NCBI RefSeq assembly: GCF_002217475.1
Contig: NZ_MUHH01000017.1
Location: 48,999 to 112,998 of the forward strand
Reading direction: 5' to 3'
DNA: 64,000 nucleotides
Source of the DNA: Flavobacterium tructae
Lineage (GTDB): Bacteria > Bacteroidota > Bacteroidia > Flavobacteriales > Flavobacteriaceae
This document shows, piece after piece, positions 26,071-35,786 of this stretch. Position 1 is the stretch's first letter; each line of letters starts with the position of its first letter. Made by a program: the position numbers and the translations under genes. The notes beneath the pieces were generated by a model that searched no databases, was not told where the DNA came from, and was given only the letters and a program-made list of their open reading frames with translations.

Positions 26071-28917
26071 TTAATTTTTTAATATTTTGTTAGAAATCTT
26101 TTTACCATTTTCAAGTTTTACAGCTACTATATACCAGCCGTTTTTAAGTTCGGAGAGATTGATTTTAGTTTTATTTTTCAGGGTGATAACATTTTCACCA
26201 TTCATATCAAAAACATATACGACTTCAACTTTTTCTTTTGTGTCGATACTTAGCTCTTCCTTAACGGGATTAGGGTAGATAATCAGAGAGGAATTAAAAG
26301 TTAGATCATCATTTAGAGCAGCAGCACTGGACGTGCTAGCGCCGGAAGTTTGATTGATATAATAATCCTGTAATTTTTGAATCCAAAAATGATCATCAGT
26401 CAGCGTAGTTCCCGGGTTTCCAATTCCATCCGTACTGGCTCCTACGCCTGCTCCCATTAAGACAAGTTTGGTTCCGCTATTTTTTACTTCTGCAAAGTGA
26501 TTTCCAAAAGTCACTTTTTTTGTAGTGGGATTAACCAGAAGTTTAGGGTCGGCATGTTTATTCTGACTGAAATAGTTATAACGAGTCGCGTCATTTGAGA
26601 AATTTACGGTATCTCCAAAGAAAAAAGTAGAAGCAGAATCTTCGTAGTGCTGGCTGGTATTATTTAAAATTTGAAAAGGACCTGCTGTTCGTTCATTTAC
26701 GGTTTCTGAACCATTGATATGTCCTACCGGGATTTGCCAGAGGACAACATGTTTGCCAGAGGCTTCGTAAAGTTTTTGAACAAAATTCAGGTAATTCATC
26801 CAGTGGTCATTATTCCAGAACCAGGTATAAGAGAAGGGATCAGCAGGGTTTCCGGTACTTCCGGCGCCCATGGCATCAAGACCATATTTGTCTATAGAAA
26901 TAAAGTCTGCATTATTAGACATAATTCCCATACTATTGGTGTACTGAAAAATATCTGCAGCGGTTTGTTTAATTTTGTTAAGCTGGGTAGTAAAAGTTCC
27001 GGTATCCGTTTCTCTGATAATTCCTTTTGGACCGGCTACACCAGCTTTTGCCCAAAGATTAAGCTGCCATCCAAATTCCATATTCAGGTTTTCGTCTGTT
27101 CTTTTCTTGTTGAGCTCAAAATTGATTCTTTCTACGAGGGTTTTTAATGTACCTGCATTTTGGGCAATACTTGTTGCATTTACGGCAGTTGTAGTCGTTA
27201 TAGGTTCGTTAAACTGCTGCATATAGCCCAGAAAATCAGGTTCTAATACCACTCCAAAAAACTCATCTCCCAGTTCAGCTTTAACCTGATTCAGAAAAAG
27301 GTTGAGATTATTGAAATAAGCCGTCATATAGGAAGCATCTTTTACGTGTGCCAGATCCAGTTCGTAAGATTCGCTTCCGTCGGGAATGTTATAAAAAACA
27401 AAGAAAGGAATAAGCCCCATTTTTAAAGAATTCCTTGCAAATTTTATAGCTCTGTCAGGCTGCCAGGTATTCCATCCTGCGATTGGCCCTCCATTGATAT
27501 AGATGTATCTTACATCCATTCTGTTGTTTTTGAGCAGATTGCTGTCGTCGATATTGTTGTTGTAAAAATTGACATCGTCGGTAGTGTCTTCAGATACAGA
27601 TCCTACAGAAACATAATCAGGATATTTTAATACGCTTCCATTGGTATTGTCTATTCTTAAACCAAGATGATATATGGTACCATCTGAAGTGGTTATCTGA
27701 AGTCCGGATCTGCCTGCTTTTTTAGGGATAATTTTTAAAGTATTTCCGGTAATAGTATAATCAAATACGGTAGTGTTTCTTCTTTTTAATGAAGTGATAG
27801 CCTTATCGAATACGAATGTTTTAGGTATTCCGTTAACCGCTTTTATTTGATTTGGAAGTGAAGCAAAGGAAATATTTTGTGTGGCAGGATTCACAATAGT
27901 AAGTTGTAAACCGGTTGTTGCTATGGTCCCATTGTTGTCTGTGACTGCTATTTGCAGTGAATTGTTTCCATAATTCTGAGGGGTCCAATTAAAGGTATAA
28001 GAATTTTGTGAATTGGTACTCACATTAGCATTAGTTCCGGCGGTAAGATCTTTAAACAGTATATTGCTAATTGAACTTCCGGACGAAGGCTGAATAGTAA
28101 AAGTAATGCTTATAGGCGAAAAATTAAGTTGAGTATAGGAAGTGGCGTTTGGCGGACCGGTAATCGTTATTACAGCAGGAGCAGTAATCGCAATTTTAAT
28201 AGTTGTGTTTACTACGGTGCTTATTCCAATCGAATTTACAGTGGTATATCGAATGTTGTAATCTCCATAAGCGGTCGGGGTCCAGTTATACGATATCGTG
28301 TTGCCAGATAAACTCATATTGTAAGTTGTATAAGAAGACTCTGTTGTCTTTTTTATTTCGACCTTATTTTGTGTTGCCGAAAAACCGTACAGATTGAGTG
28401 ATGCGGTAAGATTGATAGCCGATAATGTACTTTTTATAATAATTTGTCCATCGGCGTAGGCAGGAGAAATAGCTATGGGCTTGATACACACACCAAGAAA
28501 AGTGTAAGCAGAAGACTGATCAGGAATTTCTGTTCCGGCGACCCAGTATTTGGCTTTATAGACACCATTGTTGTATCGTATAATGTTGTTTACATTGTAG
28601 TTGGGTGTTGCGCTGTTCCAGTCAGAAACGGTATTGCAGGCAGTATAAGCCAGAGATGGATTATTAATAATTAATTGCTCGTCACAGCTTCCTACTGCCG
28701 ACCAGACACTACTAGATCCGGGAGTACTGCCAGCTCCCTGAGACCAGGAATTGTTTTTGTACACTATATTATTGTAACGGACATAAGAGTTACTGGAATA
28801 TTGTGTGGCGGAATACCAAGCTGGAATTCCACAGGAGCTGCCTAACTGGGCTTTGGCCAGAGTTGGAATAAAACAGACAAGAAAAGAGAAGAATAAAAGT
28901 CTATAATTTTTTATCAT
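26071..28917 (-). CDS. T9SS-secreted protein with chitin-binding-like modules and putative hydrolase domain
   Basis: About 948 residues. Start set at 28917 so that a normal signal peptide (LLFFSFLVCFIPTLAKAQ) is first. Residues about 35-140 contain two CBM5/12-like modules (PAWYSATQYSSNSYVRYNN and a similar copy). Two Ig-like domains follow to about 340. From about 410 to 860 is an alpha/beta barrel-like region with VLEPDFLGYM (Glu near 559) and FISIDKYGLDAMG as possible active-site strands. The end (IYPNPVKEELSI to KILKN) is a type A T9SS sorting domain. It is probably a secreted polysaccharide hydrolase; I cannot assign a GH family. Confidence 0.8.
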   Translation of the reverse strand: MIKNYRLLFFSFLVCFIPTLAKAQLGSSCGIPAWYSATQYSSNSYVRYNNIVYKNNSWSQGAGSTPGSSSVWSAVGSCDEQLIINNPSLAYTACNTVSDWNSATPNYNVNNIIRYNNGVYKAKYWVAGTEIPDQSSAYTFLGVCIKPIAISPAYADGQIIIKSTLSAINLTASLNLYGFSATQNKVEIKKTTESSYTTYNMSLSGNTISYNWTPTAYGDYNIRYTTVNSIGISTVVNTTIKIAITAPAVITITGPPNATSYTQLNFSPISITFTIQPSSGSSISNILFKDLTAGTNANVSTNSQNSYTFNWTPQNYGNNSLQIAVTDNNGTIATTGLQLTIVNPATQNISFASLPNQIKAVNGIPKTFVFDKAITSLKRRNTTVFDYTITGNTLKIIPKKAGRSGLQITTSDGTIYHLGLRIDNTNGSVLKYPDYVSVGSVSEDTTDDVNFYNNNIDDSNLLKNNRMDVRYIYINGGPIAGWNTWQPDRAIKFARNSLKMGLIPFFVFYNIPDGSESYELDLAHVKDASYMTAYFNNLNLFLNQVKAELGDEFFGVVLEPDFLGYMQQFNEPITTTTAVNATSIAQNAGTLKTLVERINFELNKKRTDENLNMEFGWQLNLWAKAGVAGPKGIIRETDTGTFTTQLNKIKQTAADIFQYTNSMGIMSNNADFISIDKYGLDAMGAGSTGNPADPFSYTWFWNNDHWMNYLNFVQKLYEASGKHVVLWQIPVGHINGSETVNERTAGPFQILNNTSQHYEDSASTFFFGDTVNFSNDATRYNYFSQNKHADPKLLVNPTTKKVTFGNHFAEVKNSGTKLVLMGAGVGASTDGIGNPGTTLTDDHFWIQKLQDYYINQTSGASTSSAAALNDDLTFNSSLIIYPNPVKEELSIDTKEKVEVVYVFDMNGENVITLKNKTKINLSELKNGWYIVAVKLENGKKISNKILKN

Positions 28918-29361
28918 AGTAAAAACATTTAATGCGTTATACATTCCGTTAATTGTGATTGTTTGAAAAAACGTATCGTTTTTGCCTCTTTAAATTTGGT
29001 ACCTAAAGTCTAAAGATTAACCATACGTAAATCAAATATAGTAAGAAATTACTTTGCACAAATACCAGTTGTTGTAGGTAAAATATTTGAATTTCAATGA
29101 TTTGGTTTTTTTTATTCTGAAAAAAGGCAAAGAATTTAGTGATGAAGATTTTGTGGGAAATAGTGTAAAATAAGGCGGTGACCTACAATAATTAAAAACC
29201 CGACAAGCTCTAAAACTTGTCGGGTTTAATAAAATTTCGCACTTAAAAGCCTGATTAACAATGGTTAAAAAAGTGTATTTTTTTTTAAATTAATAACATA
29301 ATATTTAAAAAATGTGATTTTCCCGGTACGGTTTTATTTTTCAAAAAAGAATACAATAAAA
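28918..29361. other. Gene-free gap upstream of the T9SS protein gene
   Basis: No open frame of note. It should hold the promoter of the large secreted protein (minus) but no perfect TAnnTTTG is seen. The terminator of the symporter gene is at 29196-29227. Otherwise I see nothing in it. Confidence 0.6.
29196..29227 (-). terminator. Intrinsic terminator downstream of the symporter gene
   Basis: AAACCCGACAAG and CTTGTCGGGTTT form a perfect 12-base stem with an eight-base loop; on the minus strand a short T-run follows. It ends the gal/symporter transcript. Confidence 0.88.
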
Positions 29362-31047
29362 CTACCAAAATTTAATGTACAGGGCTGCAATAATCAATAA
29401 TGTAATGACGATTAAAACAGTCGTTTGTGGTTTTACTTTAAACATTTCGGCATCGATTTCGAATGCTTTAGGATTCACTTTAGGACCTGCAAAGCTGATT
29501 AAAACCATCACCAAAGTGGTAAAGATGAACGATAATCCCATACAAATATGAAAAGGGATTTCAAAAGCTCCTTTTCCGTTTGGATAAGCAGTATACAATA
29601 AAGTCTCATTTCCAAATAAGGCAGGAGCATATTCGTTGAATAGTACGGATAATACAAAACCTAAAATTACACCTACTACAGCTGCAGCTCCCGTAGTTCG
29701 TTTCCAGAACATTCCTAAAACAAACATGGCAAAAACTCCCGGACTGATAAAGCCCGTGTATTTTTGGATATAGGTAAATCCGCCAACACCTCCAATTCCT
29801 AAAATATCATTCCAGGTAAATAATACTGCTAAAAGCATCGCTCCAAAAACGGCAATTCTTCCAATGTTTACCTGCTGTTTTTCACCAGCTTCTTTTTGAA
29901 TGTATTTTTTGTGAATATCCAAAGTGTAGATTGTCGAGATACTGTTTACTTTTCCGGCTAACGAAGCTACAATTGCTGCGGTTAGTGCCGCTACTGAAAG
30001 TCCCTTTAATCCGGTTGGAAGGAAAGTCAGTACAGCAGAATAAGCTCCGTCTTTTCCTCCGACTAATTGTGGTAAATGTCCGTTTTGATATAAAACATAG
30101 GCAGCAATACCCGGTAACATTACGATTAAAGGCATTAACAATTTGAGCATACCGGCAAACAAAATACCGGTGCGTGCAGTTTGCAAATCGGCACCCAGGG
30201 CTCTTTGCGTAATGTATTGGTTGCACCCCCAGTAATTCAGGTTGATGATCCAAATACCAGCAAGATAAGACATCAGACCAGGGAAAGTAAGGTATTTGTT
30301 GATGTCAAGCTGAGAAGATGTTGCAGTTGGCCTTGGAATAATCATTTTAAAATGTTCCGGTGCTTCTTTCATTAAAACTTTGAATCCTTCGATTGCATTT
30401 TGTCCAACTCCAAAATATTGTCCTACAGTCGTAAGAGCAATATATGAGGTAACTAAACCTCCAATGATTAAAACGGCCACCTGAATAACATCGGTATAAG
30501 CAACAACTTTCATACCTCCAAGAGAGATGAATAGGGCAAACAATGCCAATCCGATCATGATAATATGCAGATATTCTCCACCGGCCATACCGTTAATGGC
30601 CACAGCTCCTAAATATAAAATAGAAGTTAAGTTTACAAAAACGTACAAGAACAACCAGAAAACGGCCATGATTAACGCAGTAGAATCATTATAGCGTGTT
30701 TTTAAGAATTGTGGCATCGTATAGATTTTATTCTTTAGGTATACGGGAATAAACCAAACGGCGACCACAATAAGACTTATGGCTGCAATCCACTCATAAG
30801 CCGCAACGGCAATTCCTAAAAAGAAACCTTCACCACTCATTCCGATAAATTGTTCTGCCGAGATATTTGAAGCAATTAAAGAAGCTCCAATAGCCCACCA
30901 GGTTAGGTTTCCTTCGGCCAAAAAGTAAGCTTTAGCATCCTGTTCGTCTTGTTTACGTTTTCGGTAAACCGTATAACCGTAGGCCGAAACTACGATGAAG
31001 TAAATAATAAAAACCGCATAATCTGCGAAAGCAAGGTTCTGGTTCAT
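29362..31047 (-). CDS. Sodium/sugar symporter (SSS family, SglT-like)
   Basis: 561 residues with about 14 membrane helices. The SSS signature is seen in the N-terminal region (WWAIGASLIASNISAEQFIGMSGEG) and GLSVAALTAAIVASLAGKVNSISTIYTLD around residues 345-375. These proteins bring in galactose, glucose or related sugars with sodium. It is downstream of galT on the same strand with a 251-base gap, so it is likely part of the galactose system. Confidence 0.92.
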   Translation of the reverse strand: MNQNLAFADYAVFIIYFIVVSAYGYTVYRKRKQDEQDAKAYFLAEGNLTWWAIGASLIASNISAEQFIGMSGEGFFLGIAVAAYEWIAAISLIVVAVWFIPVYLKNKIYTMPQFLKTRYNDSTALIMAVFWLFLYVFVNLTSILYLGAVAINGMAGGEYLHIIMIGLALFALFISLGGMKVVAYTDVIQVAVLIIGGLVTSYIALTTVGQYFGVGQNAIEGFKVLMKEAPEHFKMIIPRPTATSSQLDINKYLTFPGLMSYLAGIWIINLNYWGCNQYITQRALGADLQTARTGILFAGMLKLLMPLIVMLPGIAAYVLYQNGHLPQLVGGKDGAYSAVLTFLPTGLKGLSVAALTAAIVASLAGKVNSISTIYTLDIHKKYIQKEAGEKQQVNIGRIAVFGAMLLAVLFTWNDILGIGGVGGFTYIQKYTGFISPGVFAMFVLGMFWKRTTGAAAVVGVILGFVLSVLFNEYAPALFGNETLLYTAYPNGKGAFEIPFHICMGLSFIFTTLVMVLISFAGPKVNPKAFEIDAEMFKVKPQTTVLIVITLLIIAALYIKFW

Positions 31048-31100
31048 TGATAGTACTATTTTTAATAATTAGATAGTGATTGTTTGATTAGTAGAGGGTA

Positions 31101-31140
31101 AAAAACAATATTTGTCTGAGGTGGTTTAAATATTGTTTTT
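31101..31140. promoter_or_regulatory. 13-base AT-rich inverted repeat upstream of the symporter gene
   Basis: AAAAACAATATTT and AAATATTGTTTTT are perfectly complementary with a 14-base spacer. They lie in the gap between galT and the symporter. It could be a weak bidirectional terminator or an operator. The rest of the 251-base gap holds no gene. Confidence 0.5.
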
Positions 31141-31298
31141 TTTATTTTTTTTGATTTGGGTCGATTATTCGTTTTTGATTTGATTTATTAATGTGATTCT
31201 GTATTAAAGGGTAAAAAAGAGCTAAGACGTACCTGTTTTTTTAAGTATGTTGTTCAAAGCTGTAACAATTTGTGGGGCAAAATAGGCTAAAGTTTATT

Positions 31299-32348
31299 TT
31301 ATTTTTGTTTGTAATGAATGTCTGATTGCTGTCTTAAAACTTCGGCACATCTTTCAGGGGTAATGTCTCTTTGAGATTCGCCTAACATTTCGTAACCCAC
31401 CATAAATTTCTTTACTGTGGCTGATCGCAACAAAGGCGGATAGAAATGCATGTGGAAATGCCATTCCGGGTGTTCTAAACCATCTGTAGGTGATTGATGG
31501 ATTCCTGATGAATACGGAAAAGAAGTACTGAATAAATTATCGTATTTGATGGTGAGTTGTTTTAAAATTACGGCAAAGGAATTGGTTTCTTCTTCCGTAA
31601 AATCAGTAATTTTATTTACAACCCTTTTGCTTACAATCATTGTTTCATAAGGCCAGATTGCCCAAAACGGAACTAAAGCAATAAAATCATCGTTTTCGAT
31701 TACTACACGATCACCCGTTTTTAATTCTGCCTGAACATAATCCTGAAGAAGTGTTCGGTTGTTTTTATCAAAATAAGATTTGAGATTTTGTTGCGTTCTT
31801 TCAACCTGAGTTGGAAGCGACGACTGCGCCCAGATCTGACCATGAGGGTGCGGATTACTGCAGCCCATAATACTTCCTTTGTTTTCAAAAATCTGAACGT
31901 GATTGATGTATTTGATGCTTCCCAGTTCAGCGTATTCTTTTTGCCAAACTTTTACAATGCTCTCAATTCCTTCAATTTCCATTTCCGGTAAAGTAAGATC
32001 ATGTCTTGGTGAAAAACAGACTACTCTTGAAATTCCCTGTTCGGGTTTGGTTTTAAAAAAAGTGTGCTTGATGTCTTCTTCAAATATAATTTCGTCCTGC
32101 TTCATTGCGGCGAAATCATTTTCAAAGACAAAGCTGTCTTTGTAGGTCGGATTGTGTTCTCCATTGGCGCGAACGTTACCCGGACAGAGATAACAGTTTG
32201 GGTCGTGCTTTGGAAGGGTTTCAGTTGCAAGAGTCTCGTTTTGCCCTTGCCACGGACGTTTGGCTCGATGAGGTGATACCAGAATCCATTCGTTTAGTAA
32301 TGGATTGAAACGTCTGTGTGGATCTTCGTTGATGTCAAAGTTTTTCAT
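31299..32348 (-). CDS. galT: Galactose-1-phosphate uridylyltransferase
   Basis: 349 residues. The active-site His motif NPHPHGQIWA is near residue 165, zinc-type Cys residues are in CYLCPGN near 52-58, and the second HIT-like motif WHFHMHFYPPLLRS is near 298. The opening HRRFNPLLNEWILVSPHR is typical. It exchanges UMP between UDP-glucose and galactose-1-phosphate in the Leloir pathway. It is 17 bases downstream of galK, in the operon order galM-galK-galT. Confidence 0.96.
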   Translation of the reverse strand: MKNFDINEDPHRRFNPLLNEWILVSPHRAKRPWQGQNETLATETLPKHDPNCYLCPGNVRANGEHNPTYKDSFVFENDFAAMKQDEIIFEEDIKHTFFKTKPEQGISRVVCFSPRHDLTLPEMEIEGIESIVKVWQKEYAELGSIKYINHVQIFENKGSIMGCSNPHPHGQIWAQSSLPTQVERTQQNLKSYFDKNNRTLLQDYVQAELKTGDRVVIENDDFIALVPFWAIWPYETMIVSKRVVNKITDFTEEETNSFAVILKQLTIKYDNLFSTSFPYSSGIHQSPTDGLEHPEWHFHMHFYPPLLRSATVKKFMVGYEMLGESQRDITPERCAEVLRQQSDIHYKQK

Positions 32349-32365
32349 TTATAGTTTTTGTGATG

Positions 32366-33529
32366 TTAAAGAAGTAGTCTTGTTCCATTAGAGATTGTTA
32401 CATCATAAAATTTTAATTCAATCCCAAATGTATTTAAATAAAGATTTGAAAACTTATTTTTCACCTCATTTTCATGCCCTTTTTTTATAAAATTTATGGT
32501 ACACCCCCCGAAACCACCCCCCATGAGGCGTGATCCACTAATAAAAGCGTCTGTTTTTGCCGTATTTACAAGCATATCCAGCTCTTTACAGCTAACTTCG
32601 TATTCTTGCGATAAACCATAATGGGCTTCGAAAAGTAATTGCCCTAAAAGTGTAATATTTCCCTGATCTAACGCTTCACAAGCTTTTTTAACACGATCAA
32701 TTTCTTTTACTACAAAATGTGCTCTTTTAAAAATAGTTGCTGACATTTGATTCTGCAGCGTCAAAAGCTGTTCTTCGGTACAATCTCTAAAACTTTTTAT
32801 TTGAGGAAAATGATGTTTTATAATTGCCAGCCCCTGTTCGCACTCCTGTCTTCTGGTGTTGTATTCAGAGGTAAAAAGAGAATGTTTTACATTACTGTCA
32901 AACAAAACCAGAGCGTAATCTTTAAAATCGGCATTGTGATATTCAAAATCCAAGGTGTTGCAATCCAGTTTTATGACCTTGTTTTCAAGACCATGAACAC
33001 TTGAAAACTGATCCATAATGCCACAATTGATTCCTACCCAGTGTTCTGCCTTTTGCCCTAACAAAGCGATGTCGGCTTTTTTGATTTTTAAATCGAACAG
33101 CGATGCAATTCCGAAAATCATTCCACATTCTAAAGCAGCAGAAGAGGATAAACCGGAACCTACTGGAATGTTGCTGCTAAAGACACAGTTGAAACCTTCA
33201 AACACAAAACCGTTGTCCTGTAATTGTTTGATTACGCCACGAATATAATTGGTCCAGACCTCTTCGCTTAAAAGAATTTCTGCAGTTAAATCAATTTCAA
33301 AGGCTTCGTTCAAATCGATGGCTATTATTTTAGAGCTGTTGGTATTGTTCTTTTCAAAAGCAAAACAGATAATCTTGTCAATAGCCGCCGGTAAAACATA
33401 GCCGTCGTTGTAATCAATATGTTCTCCTATAATATTGATCCTTCCGGGAGAGAGCACCACTTTTTGCGGAGCCGACCCAAAAGACTTTTCAAAAAAAGCG
33501 GTTGTGTTTTGTATTAAAATATCATTCAT
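32366..33529 (-). CDS. galK: Galactokinase
   Basis: About 387 residues. The GHMP signature GRINIIGEHIDYNDGYVLPAAID is near the N-terminus and the ATP loop PVGSGLSSSAALE follows near 115-127; a C-terminal GGGFGGCTINF completes the fold. I put the start at the ATG at 33529 because the 17 residues of a longer reading are basic and unlike the family. Phosphorylates galactose at C1. About 54 bases lie between it and galM. Confidence 0.95.
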   Translation of the reverse strand: MNDILIQNTTAFFEKSFGSAPQKVVLSPGRINIIGEHIDYNDGYVLPAAIDKIICFAFEKNNTNSSKIIAIDLNEAFEIDLTAEILLSEEVWTNYIRGVIKQLQDNGFVFEGFNCVFSSNIPVGSGLSSSAALECGMIFGIASLFDLKIKKADIALLGQKAEHWVGINCGIMDQFSSVHGLENKVIKLDCNTLDFEYHNADFKDYALVLFDSNVKHSLFTSEYNTRRQECEQGLAIIKHHFPQIKSFRDCTEEQLLTLQNQMSATIFKRAHFVVKEIDRVKKACEALDQGNITLLGQLLFEAHYGLSQEYEVSCKELDMLVNTAKTDAFISGSRLMGGGFGGCTINFIKKGHENEVKNKFSNLYLNTFGIELKFYDVTISNGTRLLL

Positions 33530-33583
33530 TAGGTAGTGGTTGAAAGAAATAGCTTTTCGTTTTGGTTGTTTTTTTAGCAAATA

Positions 33584-34639
33584 TTAGGTTATGGTTTCAA
33601 ATCGGTAAAGGGTTTTTTGATGATAGGTTTCCCCTTTTCGTAAAACCGAATTCGGAAAATTTTTGTGGTTTGGGGCATCCGGAAAATTTTGTGCTTCAAA
33701 ACAGATTCCACTAAATGTATGATAATTAGTGTTTTCTTTTCCTTTTATAGATCCAAAACAATTTCCGCCTACATATATATGTACGCTGGGCTGATCCGTA
33801 ATAACCTTCATCTGCAAATTGTTTTCGACACTGGATAAAGTGGCGGAAACCGCTTTTTCAGACTCAATTACAAACGAATTGTCAATAAATTCCGGGCATT
33901 TTTTAGCCGTTCTAAAATCAAAATCATGGCCAGAAAGAGTAATGAAATTCCCGGTTGGAATATTCTCAGTATCCGTTTCCAACATTTTGTCAGAATCAAT
34001 AAAGAGTGTTTGGTTTAACAAATCCCGATGATGTCCGTCAAGATTAAAATAAGTGTGATGCGTAAGATTCACGATCGTATCTTCAGTTGAGGTCGCTTTA
34101 TATTCCAGTTTTAATTCGTTTTCTTCTGTTAAAGTATACGTCAAATCAACCTGTAAAGCTCCCGGATAATTCTCCTCTAAATTCTCACTCAAAAGGCTTA
34201 AAGTTACCGAAGGATTATCGCCCGAAGTAATATGGGTAATGTTCCATGTTTTTTGTCCAAAGCCAATGTTCCCGCCATGTAAAGCATTGCCATTGTTGTT
34301 GGTATTCAATTGAAATGTCTGGTCGTTTAAGGCAAAAAGACCCTTGTCGATTCGTCCGGCATAACGCCCAACGGTAGCGCCAAAGTAAGGAGCGCTTGGT
34401 AAATGATAAGAAGCCAGATAAGATTCTAAAGTATCGAAACCTAAAACAACATCAACACCCCCACCTGTTGCAACCGGAATTAACAAAGAGGTCAGGGTTG
34501 CACCGTAATTGATAATTTTTGCTTTCATTCCGTTTTTGTTGCACAATTCACAAGAAAGAATTTCTTCGTTATCGGGCAATAAACCAAATGATTCCATGGC
34601 AGATGTATTCGGAAGGTGCGATATTTGTTTTATATTCAT
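33584..34639 (-). CDS. galM: Aldose 1-epimerase (mutarotase)
   Basis: About 351 residues. It has NALHGGNIGFGQKTW (catalytic His region), HHTYFNLDGH and the C-terminal FEAQNFPDAPNHKNFP (catalytic Glu). The start is set at the ATG at 34639; the upstream extension is hydrophobic and overlaps the promoter. It converts beta- to alpha-galactose before galK. It is the first gene of the minus-strand gal operon, divergent from a GntR regulator. Confidence 0.94.
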   Translation of the reverse strand: MNIKQISHLPNTSAMESFGLLPDNEEILSCELCNKNGMKAKIINYGATLTSLLIPVATGGGVDVVLGFDTLESYLASYHLPSAPYFGATVGRYAGRIDKGLFALNDQTFQLNTNNNGNALHGGNIGFGQKTWNITHITSGDNPSVTLSLLSENLEENYPGALQVDLTYTLTEENELKLEYKATSTEDTIVNLTHHTYFNLDGHHRDLLNQTLFIDSDKMLETDTENIPTGNFITLSGHDFDFRTAKKCPEFIDNSFVIESEKAVSATLSSVENNLQMKVITDQPSVHIYVGGNCFGSIKGKENTNYHTFSGICFEAQNFPDAPNHKNFPNSVLRKGETYHQKTLYRFETIT

Positions 34640-34663
34640 ATTTTTTTTGCCAAAAATGAAAAC

Positions 34664-34671
34664 CAAAAATA
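34664..34671 (-). promoter_or_regulatory. Promoter -7 element of the gal operon
   Basis: TATTTTTG on the minus strand, a full match to TAnnTTTG, 25 bases upstream of the galM start. The -33 region would lie at about 34690-34700, over the direct-repeat operator candidate. Confidence 0.65.
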
Positions 34672-34692
34672 GAAACAATATCTGTTTTTACA

Positions 34693-34709
34693 TACCAGTA
34701 CCTACCAGT
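34693..34709. promoter_or_regulatory. Direct-repeat operator candidate between galM and the GntR gene
   Basis: TACCAGT occurs twice at a 10-base period (34693-34699 and 34703-34709), so the two copies face the same side of the helix. They overlap the -33 region of galM and lie just upstream of a TATATTG word in front of the regulator gene. The likely binder is the GntR protein encoded beside it. Confidence 0.55.
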
Positions 34710-34740
34710 TTTTTGTATATTGCGCCAAAATCCATTTTGT

Positions 34741-35739
34741 ATGAATATAATTTCTATCCAAAGTAATATTGGTTTGCCAAAATACAGACAGATTATTCTC
34801 TCCGTAGAGAAAGCAATTGAGGAAGAAAAATTGGTAAAAGGCGATCGGCTTCCGTCTGTCAATAAAGTTTGCCTGGCATTTTCGCTGTCACGTGATACGG
34901 TATTGTTGGGATATGACGAGCTTAAAAAAAGAGGTATTATTTATGCCATTCCGGGTAAAGGGTATTATGTTAAAAGCGTTGAAATCAATATCAAGCAAAA
35001 GATTTTTTTACTTTTTGATGAGTTAAACAGTTTCAAAGAAGACATCTATAATTCATTTATACAGAATATTGGAAAGAACGTTCAGGTTGATATTTTCTTT
35101 CATCACTTTAATGTTCAGGTATTTCAAAAACTGATTACTGACAGTAACGGAAATTACACCAAGTACATTATTATGCCTACCAATTTAACCGATGTGGCAG
35201 AGGCGATAAAAAACCTACCAGTAGGGGAGGTTATCATATTGGATCAGACCAATCCGGATTTGAAATTGTATCCGGCAGTTTATCAAAATCACGAAAAAGA
35301 TATTTTCGAAGGTTTAGTTAAAGGGAAATCACGAATGGATAAGTACAAAAAGCTTATTTTGATTTTTCCGGGATTTAGAGAACCATTGGGAATGAAAACC
35401 GGTTTTATTGCTTTTTGTACAAAGTATGATTTTAAGTTTGATATCATCACAGAATTTACAAACGGAGAAATCAATGCAGGCGATTTGTACATTATACCAA
35501 ACGATCGTGACCTGGTTCGCGTTATTGAAAATGCCCAATCGCAAAGCCTTAAACTTGGAACGGATTTTGGAATTATTTCTTATAACGAAACTCCTTTGAA
35601 AAAGATTGTGGCTAACGGCATTGCCACCATTTCGACCGATTTTGAAATGATGGGAGAAATTTTAGCCGATATGGTGCTTCACGGACACAAGCAGCAGATA
35701 GAAAATAAATCATCTCTTTTGATTCGAAACTCATTATAA
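34741..35739 (+). CDS. GntR-family regulator with sugar-binding-like C-terminal domain
   Basis: About 332 residues. Residues 1-75 are a GntR winged helix (PKYRQIILSVEKAIEEEKL, GDRLPSVNKVCLAFSLSRDTV, GYYVKS). The rest (about 80-330) is a LacI/periplasmic-binding-like domain that would sense a sugar. The start is the ATG at 34741; the longer reading would need TTG and runs into the promoter. It faces the gal operon and probably represses or activates it in response to galactose or a glycoside. Confidence 0.88.
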   Translation: MNIISIQSNIGLPKYRQIILSVEKAIEEEKLVKGDRLPSVNKVCLAFSLSRDTVLLGYDELKKRGIIYAIPGKGYYVKSVEINIKQKIFLLFDELNSFKEDIYNSFIQNIGKNVQVDIFFHHFNVQVFQKLITDSNGNYTKYIIMPTNLTDVAEAIKNLPVGEVIILDQTNPDLKLYPAVYQNHEKDIFEGLVKGKSRMDKYKKLILIFPGFREPLGMKTGFIAFCTKYDFKFDIITEFTNGEINAGDLYIIPNDRDLVRVIENAQSQSLKLGTDFGIISYNETPLKKIVANGIATISTDFEMMGEILADMVLHGHKQQIENKSSLLIRNSL

Positions 35740-35786
35740 TTATTCCGTCTGCGCTTCCGGATTTAAGAAATTACAGACGAATTACT

